Assembly (NCBI GenBank): GCA_030278955.1
Contig: JAOANR010000003.1
Span: 32,255,227 to 32,319,226 of the forward strand
Length of the DNA stretch: 64,000 nucleotides
Source: Hygrophila difformis
Lineage: Eukaryota; Streptophyta; Magnoliopsida; Lamiales; Acanthaceae
Direction of reading: 5' to 3'
The notes below the pieces were generated by a model that was not told the DNA's origin, did not search any database, and worked only from the letters and a program-made list of their open reading frames with translations. Below, in pieces: positions 21,710 to 32,994 of the stretch. Position numbers and translations under genes: made by a program. The first letter of the stretch is position 1. Each line of letters starts with the position of its first letter.

Positions 21710-22042
21710 GCTTCAATTACTTAACCAAATTTTCAGTTGTGGGATTTTCAATCTTTTTCCCATCTTTTTGGATTTTTGTGGGCTCTTTTATTCTTTTGCC
21801 CATCTTTTCATTCCTCTTTCTTTTCTTTTTCCTTTTTTCATGTTTTTGGATTTTTCTAACACAAATGCAATTAAAATTGCATATTTTGTGTCTTTTTATT
21901 ACCGGCTCAATGTTTTTACAAACTCGCATTAATCTGTCAAATTCAACTGCTTTCTTATTGAAATAAGATGGAATCACGATCAAAATGTCCGTCTCAGACA
22001 CGGAAATGGATTGGAAATAATGGACAATTTTGGCCATTATCA

Positions 22043-23670
22043 GTTGTGTTGGTAATAACAATAGTCCAATAAAATATTTAATATCATCCATGTATTGCAA
22101 TTATTATTTAATAACACTTAAAACGTATTCAACTACCCCATTTACACTTCGACTTCAATTAAATCTAATGTCACTAATAAATTATACTTAAAAATATTTA
22201 TTTATATTCAGCCTCCTTTATAATCTAAAATTTATTTGTGTTGTATTTTTTATTAATTTATTTTTATTTGACATTCAAAATATGGGTACTTACATAAAGG
22301 ACACAGATTATTTATATGAATATATATATCTATATCGTAATAAATTTTTAACAATTAGAAGGATCGAATACTTAAATCAGAAGAAATTATTAAGTTATTT
22401 TGAAAATAGACTTTATTTAAATTTATAAAAAAAATAATTTTATATGGGATTCTAAATTCATTTGTATTAGTCACTTCACATTTAATGTGCACAAAGTTCT
22501 AAAAGAGATGCTTTAAAACAAATTTGTATCATCATTATTTGTTTTTATTAAATTGGTTGAACATCCCAAATTATTTTGTTCTAATAATTCTAAAACTATT
22601 AAATTCGTACTAATATTCTACAATTAGAAATAAAAATAAATTTTTTCTCTCTATTATTGTGCACAATTTCCAACTGGCATCATTACTTTGATGTATTGAA
22701 CTTACTTATGACCAATTAAATTCATATTTTAATTATTCATGTTTTATATAGAATTACATTATACTATAATTATAATTATAATTAAACTAATATAGTTAGC
22801 ATATCCGCATAAAACAATTACTACTACATGGGGTTATGTAGTACTATATGATAGTATCATTTTTACATGGGTATTGTACTCTTTTTTTAATCCCTTTTAT
22901 CTAATTTAATTTATTGCTGAAATTAAATTATATGGATAGTTAATATATAAAAAATATATATTCACTATCTTATTTTTTAATCTCAATATTTTTTAAATTT
23001 GTGAATTTAAATAATGATACTTTTCAAAAATTCTATAATCATATATTATATTGATCTATTTTTGTTAACTGTTGAAAGTGAACTTATTGAGCTTTTTCAT
23101 TTATAATTTACATGCAACATGAAAATGAATGAAACACTTATAATCATGAAGAACGCAGAAAATGTCAATATATAAATTTTATATATAAATAATTTTTGAT
23201 TGATGTGTATGATTTTACTATTATGATACATTTTATTGTATGTGAAGGAGAATTTTTTTTATTATTATTCAATATTTATATATAAAATAAAAATATTGTT
23301 GTTAAAAGATTGAAATCTACTTATTTGGATATCAATGTGTTTTGCTAATTAAATACTATTTTCAACTTATAATAGTAAAAATTATTGTTTAACTTGGTGG
23401 ATTGCTAAATGCTAACCTATCACATACAATATTTTTTATTGGGGTATAAGTTATATAAATATATGGTTTTCGTATAATTAATTATTTTTATTATAGATAT
23501 ATCATATATGTGTATGTATAAAAAAGGGTAATGATAACAAGTGGGTTTACATCCCATTGAGTTACTAAATTACTTTCCTTTCTAATTAATATAAATACTA
23601 CAATTCGACTATGTGTTTATGTCTTTATTGGAATTATTAATTTTTATTCCTCATCATTTGATTCTTTTAC
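22043..23670. other. AT-rich intergenic DNA, nothing recognised
   Basis: Very AT-rich sequence between element A and LINE-1. I see no ORF, RNA gene, terminal repeat or similarity to other parts of the window. It could be an old degraded repeat. Confidence 0.5.
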
Positions 23671-23818
23671 TTTTTTTTTTGTGGGCAATAGATAGTGTTT
23701 TATTGCAACCTCAGAAGATGACAAGTACAGCACAAAACATCAAATACACCACAGATGAGGCATGCATCATCTGTAAGGAACCTATTCTTACCCCATACAC
23801 CAAACCAAATCGCACTAC

Positions 23819-24340
23819 CTACAATAACCATTTTTCAATTACACCCTCTCCACTTGCTCCCTTTCTCGCCCATAAGTCAGCGTTTTCGTTACCTTCCCTC
23901 ATTGTATGCTGGATCTTTACTATACCTCCAAACCTCATTAACGCCACAATTGGAATCATGAGCCTCGACAGTCTCCACGGGACGTACTTCGGCTCCTTCA
24001 ACCAACCAATGAAATTCCGGGAATCACATTCGAGAATAAGTTTCGGTATTTGGAACAATTGATCTCGAATTATCGCCTTACACACCCTACTCATGGCCGT
24101 GAGCTCGGCTTCATTTGAATCCGCATACCCAATACTATCAGATAAAATAAATATGACCTCCCCTTTATCATTTCTAATGACACCCCCACTCCTGCCGGAC
24201 CTGGATTTCCAAACGATGAGCCATCCGTGTTAACCTTCCAACACCCATTATCGGGGCGTATCCACTCCAAACCAGGCCGCAGTTCCCTACAACGTCTTCT
24301 CCCTTGTGATGCCAAACATGCAGGGAACATCGAGTCCAGA
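23819..24340 (-). pseudogene. LINE-1 RNase H domain, frameshifted
   Basis: The N-terminal piece has the first catalytic Asp block (WKVNTDGSSFGNPGPAGVG). After a frameshift near 24180 the domain continues with MSRVCKAIIRDQ, LILECDSRN and IQHTMREGNENADLWARKG, the later RNase H acidic motifs. Plant L1 elements carry such an RNase H at the pol C-terminus. The opposite-strand ORFs here are shadows. It is not functional. Confidence 0.88.
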
Positions 24341-24345
24341 CATAG
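24341..24345. repeat. Target-site duplication of element B (left copy, CATAG)
   Basis: CATAG directly precedes the LTR start TGTAATACCC and recurs at 31979-31983 directly after the LTR end TGTTACA. Confidence 0.95.
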
Positions 24346-24883
24346 TGTAATACCCGAGAATTTTGCAACATAAAACCAATAATTAAATAAATAAATAATA
24401 AATAAATACACTAAATAAATAAAGAGAAAAAGAAATGAGAAATGAAGTCTAGTCTAAAAAGGAATTAAAGTTCCAATACTCAAGACAATTTAATCGGATA
24501 AATGGTACACCGAAACCCGACACCAATGAACTCGAGAATTCGAGTCCAAACATACATTTGGACCCGAATAAAAATTTAGATAGGAAGTAGGAACCCGAAG
24601 ATACCTCGGAAATCCGAATCCGAGAACATAGAGGGATAGAAGTCCGAAAGAGAGGAGGAAAAGCACGACAGATCGCACGACCCGCCCGGACCGCAGTCCA
24701 GGCGGCAGCCGCGTGGTGGCCGCGCGGTCAGTGGCTAAACGGCGCGCCACGGCCGCGCCAGCCTACAGATTCACCCATTGCGAGATTCACTCGCCCGAAT
24801 CCGGATTTTCCGACTTCGGTTGTATTCCTTTCGGCTCAAGACTCACCAAGGCCGACCTTGGACGTCCCTAGGTCGTGTCTATC

Positions 24884-24892
24884 TATAAATAA
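24884..24892 (+). promoter_or_regulatory. TATA box of the element B 5' LTR
   Basis: CTATAAATAACACC, matching the sites in the LTRs of C (59756) and E (41153). It sits shortly after the GC-rich block. Confidence 0.7.
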
Positions 24893-25033
24893 CACCTCTT
24901 GGCAGCCCCGAACACTTTTCAAAACCCTCCGAAATCTCTCTACACATTAAACCCTAATTCCGGAGTCGTCGGAGGCACAAAACCGAACAAAGTGACTGAC
25001 TTGGACGAAAATTGGGAGTCTTCGATCGTCGGG

Positions 25034-26698
25034 GTAAGATCCGATCTATTCTTGTCCATTCTCTTCCATTCTTCATTCGAAAACGAATCCTAATTCGATC
25101 TTTTTCTATTCTAAACCCCCGATCCGGATCGAGAGCAAAGAACCCGGTGAATCAAGGAGATAAACGGTGGACTGGAAGCCACGCCTCCGAATCGACGAAC
25201 CCGGATGACCAAAGATCTGTCAGTTAATGCTTACATGGTTTGGGAAGATTTAAAATACTTTCGATCTAATGATTTAACCAAGGATTTAAAAATCTGTCAA
25301 CATGAAATCTTTAACGGCGCATCGTTTTTGCACGAATTTTTAGAACCCTTAAAACTGTCCAAACGAGAAAACTTAAAACACGAAAAACGTTCCTAAGACA
25401 TTATTCTAGCTACTGTAAAAATTTCATAACTTTTCATCGTGTTTTGATATCCGAAAACGACCGTGAACAGACCTGCCATCGACTTAGATCTTGAAACGGT
25501 GATAGATTCTTTATCCGAACTTGAGGTTGATTTTTACCTTAGATCTAGACCGATTTAGGATTGGTGCTAAAAATAAGAGTTGTAGATCTATACGTTGAGA
25601 ACACCTCCGTAAATGTTTGGAATTTTTCGTTGAGGTTTGATATTGGAATTCGTCTCCAAACCGAACTGTTCTAAATTTAGATCTTGAAATCTTGACAGAT
25701 TCTTGGCCCAAACTTGTTGGCGTTTTTGAAAATAGATATAGGGTGAATTAGATCTTTTGTTGAACATGAAACATGTAGATATATGTCTTAAGAATTCCCC
25801 TGTAAAATTTCATTAATTTTGGAGTTGGTTTGCTATGGTAGATCTCGAAATTTAGGAACTGCTGTCGTAAAGATTCGGACAGATTTGTAACCTGTTAGAA
25901 ATCGACATTTTTCACTTACTTCCGTATCTTGGATCGAAAAACTTAAAACATGAAACTTGTTCATCTCTGTGTTTTCAAGTCACCGGTCAATATTCAGAAT
26001 TTTTGGACTTAAACTCGATTTTTAATGAATTTTGAAGTGAACTGTGGTTGACCGAGTGAAATCTTGGAAATCTTGTTGAAAATGATTTTAAATGATATCG
26101 GAGCGGATAGCGTCCTGAAATAGTACATTTTGAGAACTTACTAAATTTGGAAAATGGGTCTTTCTAAACAAAGAGAAGATTAAAGCATTGGGGTTTATGA
26201 CTAAGCTGGATATTGTCAATTTTGTCTACGGCTTGGGACATAAGAGCCCAAGTGTATGGCTAGTGGACATAAGAGCCCTAGCGACATATTGATTGTATGG
26301 TCAGCGGACGTAATGAACCTATTAAAAGATTGACCATGATACTCGTGGACATAAGAGCCCGAGCGTAAGGCTGGCGGACATAAGAGCCCAGGTGATGGTG
26401 ATCTGTGAAAGAAACAAAGTGAGACATTTGTTTAAATTAAATTCCGGTTAAATTGTGTTTTTAAATTTATGTCAATTCATTTAGTTACTTGCAAACTATA
26501 TTTACGATCTTATGAAATCACTGTCTTTTAAATTTTGCAATTAAATTATTATTAGATAAATAAATTAAATTATGGGGTGTTATGCACCTGTTTTCTTTAA
26601 ATCTAATTAATGGCTTTGAAACCCCATAATCATGTCTGTGTTAACTTAATCAGCAAGTTTTTGCTGACCAAACCATATTTTTCCCCTGTTTCTTTCAG
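25034..26698 (+). other. Predicted leader intron within the element B LTR
   Basis: The donor is GTCGGG|GTAAGATCC and the acceptor CCCCTGTTTCTTTCAG|AGCTGAAG. Equivalent donor and acceptor pairs occur at the same relative places in C and E, and the surrounding sequence is conserved. This is prediction only. Confidence 0.4.
26228..26396 (+). repeat. GGACATAAGAGCCC repeats in the element B LTR
   Basis: Four copies of GGACATAAGAGCCC and one degenerate copy (GGACGTAATGAACC), spaced about 35-60 bp. They also occur in the 3' LTR near 31168-31330. Confidence 0.8.
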
Positions 26699-27051
26699 AG
26701 CTGAAGAATATGCATCATCATATGCATACATGGGAATTTTGGGGAAATATATTATTTTTAAATTTAGCTTTAGACTAGAAATTGCATGAACGCGCCTGTT
26801 TAACCCGTGTTTTGGCCATGTTGGCCCTATATTTAAATTCCGCTGCATTATACATATGTTAATATTACTTTCCGCTGCAACTTATGTAATACTATTTTCG
26901 AATTACATATGAATGGGTTGTTTGAATGTTTTAAATTCTGCAAAACCATAGCCTTGCATCTCTTTAGCAAGCTTCGAGAAACCGTGTCTTGCTAGGGAGG
27001 TGTGGCGGTGACACCCCGACCTGGGTGACCAAAAACCGGGGTGTTACAGAG

Positions 27052-27064
27052 TGGTATCAGAGCC
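27052..27064 (+). other. Primer binding site of element B (initiator tRNA-Met), duplicated
   Basis: TGGTATCAGAGCC lies three bases after the LTR. A second identical site is at 27147-27159 in a similar context, so the PBS region is tandemly duplicated. Confidence 0.9.
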
Positions 27065-27947
27065 CGGATATTTTTAACCTATTATTATTATTTTTAGCTA
27101 TTATTTTTAAAGCTATTTATTTTAAAGAAAATATCTGATACCAAAGTGGTATCAGAGCCCGGCTTATTTTTAAATTAGTATTTTTAAACCTATTATTATT
27201 ATTTTTAAACTATTATTTTTAAACCATTATTATTTTTAAATTATTATTGAAGCCCAAATTATTATTTTGAAAGTTTCCTAGCCCAAATCATTTTTGAGCC
27301 CGAACGATAATTATTTTTGACCCAATATAGAGATCCAAGAATTTTAACTAATATTGTAATTTTTTAAGCATTAGTTCCATGGAATAAATTTTTATTTTAA
27401 AACCCATGGAAATTAGAAAAATATATATATATATATATACATAGTGAATGAATTATTTTTTTGGGGGGGAAACATCATTTGCATGTGCATACTGCATTGC
27501 CTAAACTTAGAGAACTTAGAAGCGTGATATATTATAACTTAGATCTCTTGCTACACCTAGATAACTTAGAGGCTTGACATCGAATTAGAAATGCTCACTA
27601 GAGACTGATCTTGCTGTAGTTCTAGATCTCATTCATCTATGCGCTCGCCTAAGCATGACAATCCTCGGCCTTAGCCATTCCTACCCTTGTACGCATTAGA
27701 AAATTTTCTTATGTGGAACACTAAAAAGCAAGTTTTTATTAAAGCACTCTTTATTCCAAAAATCTTGTTTGGAATACCAACCAACACATCCGAAAATTCG
27801 AAATTCGAAATTTGAAACTCACGATGCTCTAAACGTGGCCTTGTGGGGGCGCGTTTAACACTGGATCTCATATATGATTTAGCAATCTCGTGTTCAAGCG
27901 ATCTATCTAAACTCTGATAAACTAATCTATACACGTTATAACAGAAA

Positions 27948-29030
27948 ATGGCACCTAGGAGAAACCCAAGGAAGGTAAGTCCAAACGGCACTGACGCTAA
28001 CCTCCCCAACGTGGCCAATAACACTGAGACCCCTCAGAACCTAGGAGAGCGAGTGCCTCCTGCACCCAATAACATGGAAGAACGTCTAAGGACTGTGGAG
28101 GAAGTCCTTGTAGCATTAGGAAATGCCGAGGCGCATAGGACACAAACAGTACCTCCGCCAGTAGCCCGAGTCAACTACTTGGCGTTAGTAAACCCCTACA
28201 ACCCACCCCATTATGACGGCCAAGAGGATCCGGCCAAGTTGGGAGGGTGGATCCGTACATTTGATAAGCTCTTGGACGCTATCAAATGCCCTGAGGAGGA
28301 GAAGATACGTGTAGCAACCTACTACTTAGGAGGCAAAGCCGATGAGTGGTGGCAAGACCTTCGAGCGAATCCAGAAGAAGACGAAGAAACCTACACTTGG
28401 GAAGAACTTAAGGAAGCCTTGAGGGAATGATTCTACACACTGAGCACCAAGACTGCGAAGTATGAGGAATTTATCAACTTAAAGCAAGGTGCACAGACAG
28501 TGCAAGAATACTACAATAAATTCAAGGAGCTAGTACGATTTGCTACGAGGCTAGTACCAACCGACTCTGACAAGGCTCGGAAATTCGAGATGGGTCTGAA
28601 CCTTAGCATCCGGGAGATGCAGTAGTAATTCATGAACCTGCAGACGATATATGATCGTGCTGTAGCAATTGGTCGAATCCAGCAATTGAAGCGTAAGGAA
28701 CATGGTGAGCCGAGCAAGGACTCGCAAGGACTTGAGAAGAAGGATCGGAAAGACAACAATAATAACTCTAGGAAAGACAATGGATCTCGAAGGAAGGAAA
28801 ATAAAGGTCTCAACAATGGAAGAGATGACAACCGGGGTGCGTTTATACTGCGCTGCCCACGATGCAACCATACACATCTGGTGCGCCAATGCCCGAAGCC
28901 TGGAACCTGCAATAGGTGCGGCAAGCTTGGTCACAAGGCTAGGGGATGTCGAACGCCGGAGGAGGCGATCGAAAAGAGGATAGATTTGGAGAACCTTCAG
29001 CAAGGAGAGAGGGACGAGGAACAAGACTAA
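27948..29030 (+). pseudogene. gag: Element B gag with three in-frame stops
   Basis: It starts MAPRRNPRK, shortly after TAACAG as in C and E. The gag domain has [17 protein letters not shown] and KADEWWQDL. Stops are TGA at 28428-28430 (conserved Arg lost, consistent with CGA to TGA) and a TAG-TAA pair at 28623-28628 where a conserved stretch is missing. The same frame then continues to two zinc knuckles, CPRCNHTHLVRQC and CNRCGKLGHKARGC, and ends at 29030. No protease follows. The whole frame is recognisable against the intact gag of E, which lies 16 kb away. Confidence 0.92.
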
Positions 29031-29061
29031 AATCCGAACCCTCTTGAGAATAATATATAGG

Positions 29062-29101
29062 CAGTTATGGGGACATAACTGAAGTCCTAAGGGGGAGAGG
29101 A
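29062..29101 (+). other. Hairpin plus PPT module 1 of element B
   Basis: A perfect stem (CAGTTATG, loop GGGA, CATAACTG) at 29062-29081 is followed by the purine tract AAGGGGGAGAGGA and then TGTGATACCCCG. B's own LTR does not start here, although E's does. Confidence 0.85.
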
Positions 29102-29309
29102 TGTGATACCCCGTAATAATTTATTTTTGGAGTTCGACTCGATATGATGTATCCTAAATCATAAATAAACAAATTCAAATTATTTTGAACTACGTTATGG
29201 CTTGATCCTTTCACCGGTAACGTAGGCAGCTTAGAAGTTTTAATTTTAAGTTCAGTCACAAAATAATAAAACAAACAAAACGTCCTTAGCACGAGAAAAG
29301 CCGAAACAC
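29102..29309 (+). other. Inter-PPT segment of element B
   Basis: About 200 bp that begins like the LTR start of E (TGTGATACCCC) but lies outside B's LTRs. No gene is seen. Confidence 0.6.
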
Positions 29310-29347
29310 AATTTCGAGGACGAAGTTGATTCTTAAGGAGGGTAGAC
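29310..29347 (+). other. Hairpin plus PPT module 2 of element B (the one used)
   Basis: The stem AATTTCG, loop AGGA, CGAAGTT is followed by TTAAGGAGGGTAGAC and then the LTR start TGTAATACC at 29348. Confidence 0.85.
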
Positions 29348-31978
29348 TGTAATACCTGAGAATTTTGCAACATAAAACCAATAATTAAAGAAATACACTA
29401 AGTAAATAAAGAGAAAAAGAAATGAGAAATGAAGTCTAGTCTAAAAAGGAATTAAAGTTCCAATACTCAAGACAATTTAATCGGATAAATGGTACACCGA
29501 AACCCGACACCAATGAACTCGAGAATTCGAGTCCAAACATACATTTGGACCCGAATAAAAATTTAGATAGGAAGTAGGAACCCGAAGATACCTCGGAAAT
29601 CCGAATCCGAGAACATAGAGGGATAGAAGTCCGAAAGAGAGGAGGAAAAGCACGACGGATTGCACGACCCGCCCGTACCGCAGTCCAGGCGGCAGCTGCG
29701 CGGTGGCTGCGCGGTCAGTGGCTAAATGGCGCGCCACGGCCGCGCCAGCCTACAGATTCACCCGTTGCGAGATTCACTCGCCCGAATCCGGATTTTCCGA
29801 CTTTGGTTGCATTCCTTTCGGCTTAAGACTCACCAAGGCTGACCTTGGACGTCCCTAGGTCGTGTCTATCTATAAATAACACCTCTTGGCAGCCCCGAAC
29901 ACTTTTCAAAACCCTCCGAAATCTCTCTACACATTAAACCCTAATTCCGGAGTCGTCGGAGGCACAAAACCGAACAAAGGGAATGACTTGGACGAAAATT
30001 GGGAGTCTTCGATCGTCGGGGTAAGATCCGATCTATTCTTGTCCATTCTCTTCCATTCTTGATTCGAAAACGAATCCTAATTCGATCTTTTTCTATTCTA
30101 AACCCCCAATCCGGATCGAGAGCAAAGAACCCGGCGAATCAAGGAGATAAACGGTGGACTGGAAGCCACGCCTCCGAATCGACGAACCTGGACGACCAAA
30201 GATCTGTCAGTTAATGCTTACATGGTTTGGGAAGATTTAAAATACTTTCGATCTAAAGATTTAACCAAGGATTTAAAAATCTGTCAACATGAAATCTTTA
30301 ACGCCGCATCGTTTTTGCACGAATTTTTAGAACCCTTAAAACTGTCCAAACGAGAAAACTTAAAACACGAAAAACGTTCCTAAGACATTAATCTAGCTAC
30401 TGTAAAAAATTTCATAACTTTTCATCGTGTTTTGATATCCGAAAATGACCGTGAACAGACCTGCCATCGACTTAGATCTTGAAACGGTGATAGATTCTTT
30501 ATCCGAACTTGAGGTTGATTTTTACCTTAGATCTAGACCGATCTAGGATTGGTGCTAAAAATAAGAGTTGTAGATCTATACGTTGAGAACACCTCCGTAA
30601 ATTTTTGGAATTTTTCGTTGAGGTTTGATATTGGAATTCTTCTCCAAACCGAACTGTTCTAAATTTAGATCTTGAAATATTGACAGATTCTTGGCCCGAA
30701 CTTGTTGGCGTTTTTGACAATAGATTCCCCTATAAAATTTCATCAATTTTGGAGTAGGTTTGCTATGGTAGATCTCGAAATTTAGGAACTGCTGTCGTAA
30801 AGATTCGGACAGATTTGTAACCTGTTAGATATCGACGTTTTTCACTTACTTCCGTATCTTGGATCGGAAAACTTAAAACATGAAACTTGTTCATCTCTGT
30901 GTTTTCAAGTCACCATTCAAATTTCAGAATTTTTGGACTTAAACTCGATTTTTAATGAATTTTGAAGTGAACTGTGGTTGACCGAGTCAAATCTTGGAAA
31001 TCTTGTTGAAAAGGAATTTAAATGATATCGGAGCGGATAGCGTCCTGAAATAGTACATTTTGAGAACTTAGTAAATTTGGAAAATGGGTCTTTCTAAACA
31101 AAGAGAAGATTAAAGCATTGGGGTTTATGACTAAGCTGGATATTGCCAATTTTGTCTACGGCTTGGGACATAAGAGCCCAAGTGTATGGCTAGTGGACAT
31201 AAGAGCCCTAGCGACATATTGATTGTACGGTCAGCGGACGTAATGAACCTATTAAAAGATTGACCATGATACTCGTGGACATAAGAGCCCGAGCGTAAGG
31301 CTGGCGGACATAAGAGCCCTGGTGATGGTGATCTGTGAAAGAAACAAAGCGAGACATTTGTTTAAATTAAATTCCGGTTAAATTGTGTTTTTAAATTTAT
31401 GTCAATTCATTTAATTACTTGCAAGCTATATTTACGATCTTATGAAATCCCTGTCTTTTAAATTTTGCAATTAAATTATTATTAGATAAATAAATTAAAT
31501 TATGGGGTGTTATTCACCTGTTTTCTTTAAATCTAATTAATGGCTTTGAAACCCCATAATCATGTCTATGTTAACTTACTCAGCAAATTTTTGCTGACCA
31601 AACTATATTTTTCCCCTGTTTCTTTCAGAGCTGAAGAATATGCATCATCATATGCATACATGGGAATTCTGGGGAAATATATTATTTTTAAATTTAGCTT
31701 TAGACTAGAAATTGCATGAACGGGCCTGTTTAACCCGTGTTTTGGCCATGTTGGCCCTATATTTAAATTCCGCTGCATTATACATATGTAAATATTACTT
31801 TCCGCTGCAACTTATGTAATACTATTTTCGAATTATATATGAATGGGCTGTTTGAATGTTTTAAATTCTGCAAAACCATAGCCTTGCATCTCTTTAGCAA
31901 GCTCGGAGAAACCGTGTCTTTCTAGGGAGGTGTGGCGGTGACACCCCGACCTGGGTGACCAAAAAACGGGGTGTTACA
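29348..31978 (+). repeat. Element B 3' LTR
   Basis: It runs TGTAATACCTGAG to GGGGTGTTACA, 2631 bp, and is followed by TSD CATAG at 31979-31983. ORFs of about 60-90 codons in this LTR are also present in the 5' LTR and show no protein features. Confidence 0.93.
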
Positions 31979-31983
31979 CATAG

Positions 31984-32973
31984 CGTGCTGCTGGAGTATC
32001 CACCCGACGCCGCCTGCCACCAAACACCAATTCTCCATTTAACCTCATCAATTGCCCGACTAATAGAGAAAGTTTCACCCTTAAAAACAGCTGCATTCCT
32101 CCTTTTCCATATAGTCCAGACGACCGCCATTCCTGTTAAATACCAAACTTCTCGAGCCTCATATTTAATTTGTACACCCAGCCACCATTCCATTAGATTA
32201 CAGAATTTACCAGGGATACCCCAATTGATATCGAACCAACCAACACCCGTGTACCAAAGCTCCTTCACCAGATTGCACCTGCATAGGAGATGATCAACAG
32301 ACTCTTCCTCATTTCCGCAGCAGGGGCAGGAGACATTCGACCCATGTAAACATCCTCTTGTGGCAAGAAATTTTCGGACTGGTACAACACCATGGAACAT
32401 TTTCCAAGTTAACAATTTGACCTTCATTGGGCATTTAATCTTCCACAACCGTACCCACAGCCACCTCCTTCCCATCACAGCTCCTTCCTCACTTCGGGGT
32501 CGGCATGACCTTGTAGAGAATGTCCCATTTCCTTCCTTAAGCCATATTACCCGATCCACCCCATATCTATTAATTTTTTGTCTGTCAATAGTCTGAAGCA
32601 TTTCATTCCATACCCCTAACTCCCAATCAAACAATGGCCTGCGCAATTCAATCTTCCACTCCCATTGAAATCCGCACCATCGTCCCATTTCATCGACCTT
32701 CCCATTCTTATTTAGAGCAAACGCATATATTCTTCGAAATTTTACCTTTAGCGTTTCTCCATCCTCCACCCATACATCCGACCAAAAATAGGTCCTGCTA
32801 CCATCACCGACTTGCACTCTGAATTTAGCGTCTACATTATCAAGCAACGAACTGCTCCAACTCTCACTGATCTTTCCCCATAATGAATTTCCTATTCTGG
32901 ACGCTGGAATCAAAGGGGCTGAACCACTATAATATTTGGAGTCTATCACCTTCTTCCACAATGTGTGTTCCAT
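31984..32973 (-). pseudogene. LINE-1 zf-RVT region (reverse-transcriptase zinc-binding domain)
   Basis: About 330 codons from the Met at 32973 to the element B insertion. It shows VGDGSRTYFWSDVW, KIKCPMKVKLLTWKMFHGVVPV and the Cys/His cluster CPCCGNEEESVDHLLCRC, the classic plant LINE zf-RVT layout that sits between RT and RNase H. The frame is open up to the insertion; the residues beyond it belong to LTR sequence. RT itself is lost by 5' truncation at about 32994. Confidence 0.9.
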
Positions 32974-32994
32974 CCCAAACCTCCACCTCCAGGC

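Larger units (their letters stand above)
1..22042 (-). mobile_element. Element A: giant Athila-type Ty3/gypsy LTR retrotransposon, left end outside window
   Basis: Positions 1-2422 and 19621-22042 are nearly identical direct copies (about ten differences seen by eye), so they belong to the two LTRs of one element. Gag, protease, RT, RNase H and integrase read on the minus strand between them, and a tRNA-Asp PBS abuts the inner edge of the right copy. The right (5') LTR is 17172-22042, 4871 bp. The left (3') LTR should begin about 2.4 kb before the window, giving a total near 24.5 kb (inference). Athila assignment rests on the tRNA-Asp PBS, the DLGSS protease motif, the FMDDFSVYG polymerase motif and a long ORF downstream of pol. 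The low LTR divergence suggests a recent insertion. The outer target-site duplication cannot be checked; the right flank starts GTTGT. Confidence 0.93.
17172..22042 (-). repeat. Element A 5' LTR, complete, 4871 bp
   Basis: On the plus strand it begins TGAAACTTTT directly after the PBS and ends CCATTATCA, so both edges are TG...CA. The last 2422 bp duplicate 1-2422. It holds the functional TATA box (21234-21240), two TTCGAA palindrome fields (19908-20368 and 21310-21709) and PBS-like repeats near its inner edge. The R/U5 part downstream of TATA would be about 4 kb, unusually long. No protein-coding gene is visible. Confidence 0.92.
24346..27048 (+). repeat. Element B 5' LTR
   Basis: It runs TGTAATACCCGAG to GGGGTGTTACA, 2703 bp. 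It contains a GC-rich block (24685-24760), a TATA box and a predicted intron. It has about 65 bp near 25730-25795 that the 3' LTR lacks, and an AT repeat near its start that is shorter in the 3' LTR. Confidence 0.93.
24346..31978 (+). mobile_element. Element B: Tekay-like Ty3/gypsy element reduced to gag (no pol)
   Basis: Two LTRs (24346-27048 and 29348-31978) flank an initiator-Met PBS, a decayed gag and two PPT modules, with TSD CATAG. Between the gag stop (29030) and the first PPT there are only about 60 bp, so protease, RT, RNase H and integrase are absent. Any mobility would have needed pol from a relative such as element E. Several indels separate the two LTRs, so it is older than E. 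Confidence 0.93.
23671..32994 (-). mobile_element. LINE-1: 5'-truncated plant L1-type LINE, split by element B
   Basis: Two segments, 23671-24345 and 31979-32994, read as one minus-strand LINE with zf-RVT and then RNase H. The 3' end is a poly-T run on the plus strand (23671-23680), which is the A-tail. The 5' end stops at 32994 inside the zf-RVT region, so endonuclease and RT are missing, as is usual for truncated LINE copies. Element B inserted between the two domains with TSD CATAG. No LINE target-site duplication is obvious. Confidence 0.85.

Noticed and set aside
22043..23670. Continuation of LINE-1 or of the missing element C LTR into the AT-rich segment
   Set aside because: No sequence match seen by eye to the LTR start of B or C, and the LINE A-tail ends at 23671.
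24490..24750. 86-codon ORFs in the element B LTRs (also 29477-29737)
   Set aside because: Present in both LTR copies only because the LTRs are duplicates; no domain, and the region is promoter and GC-rich block.
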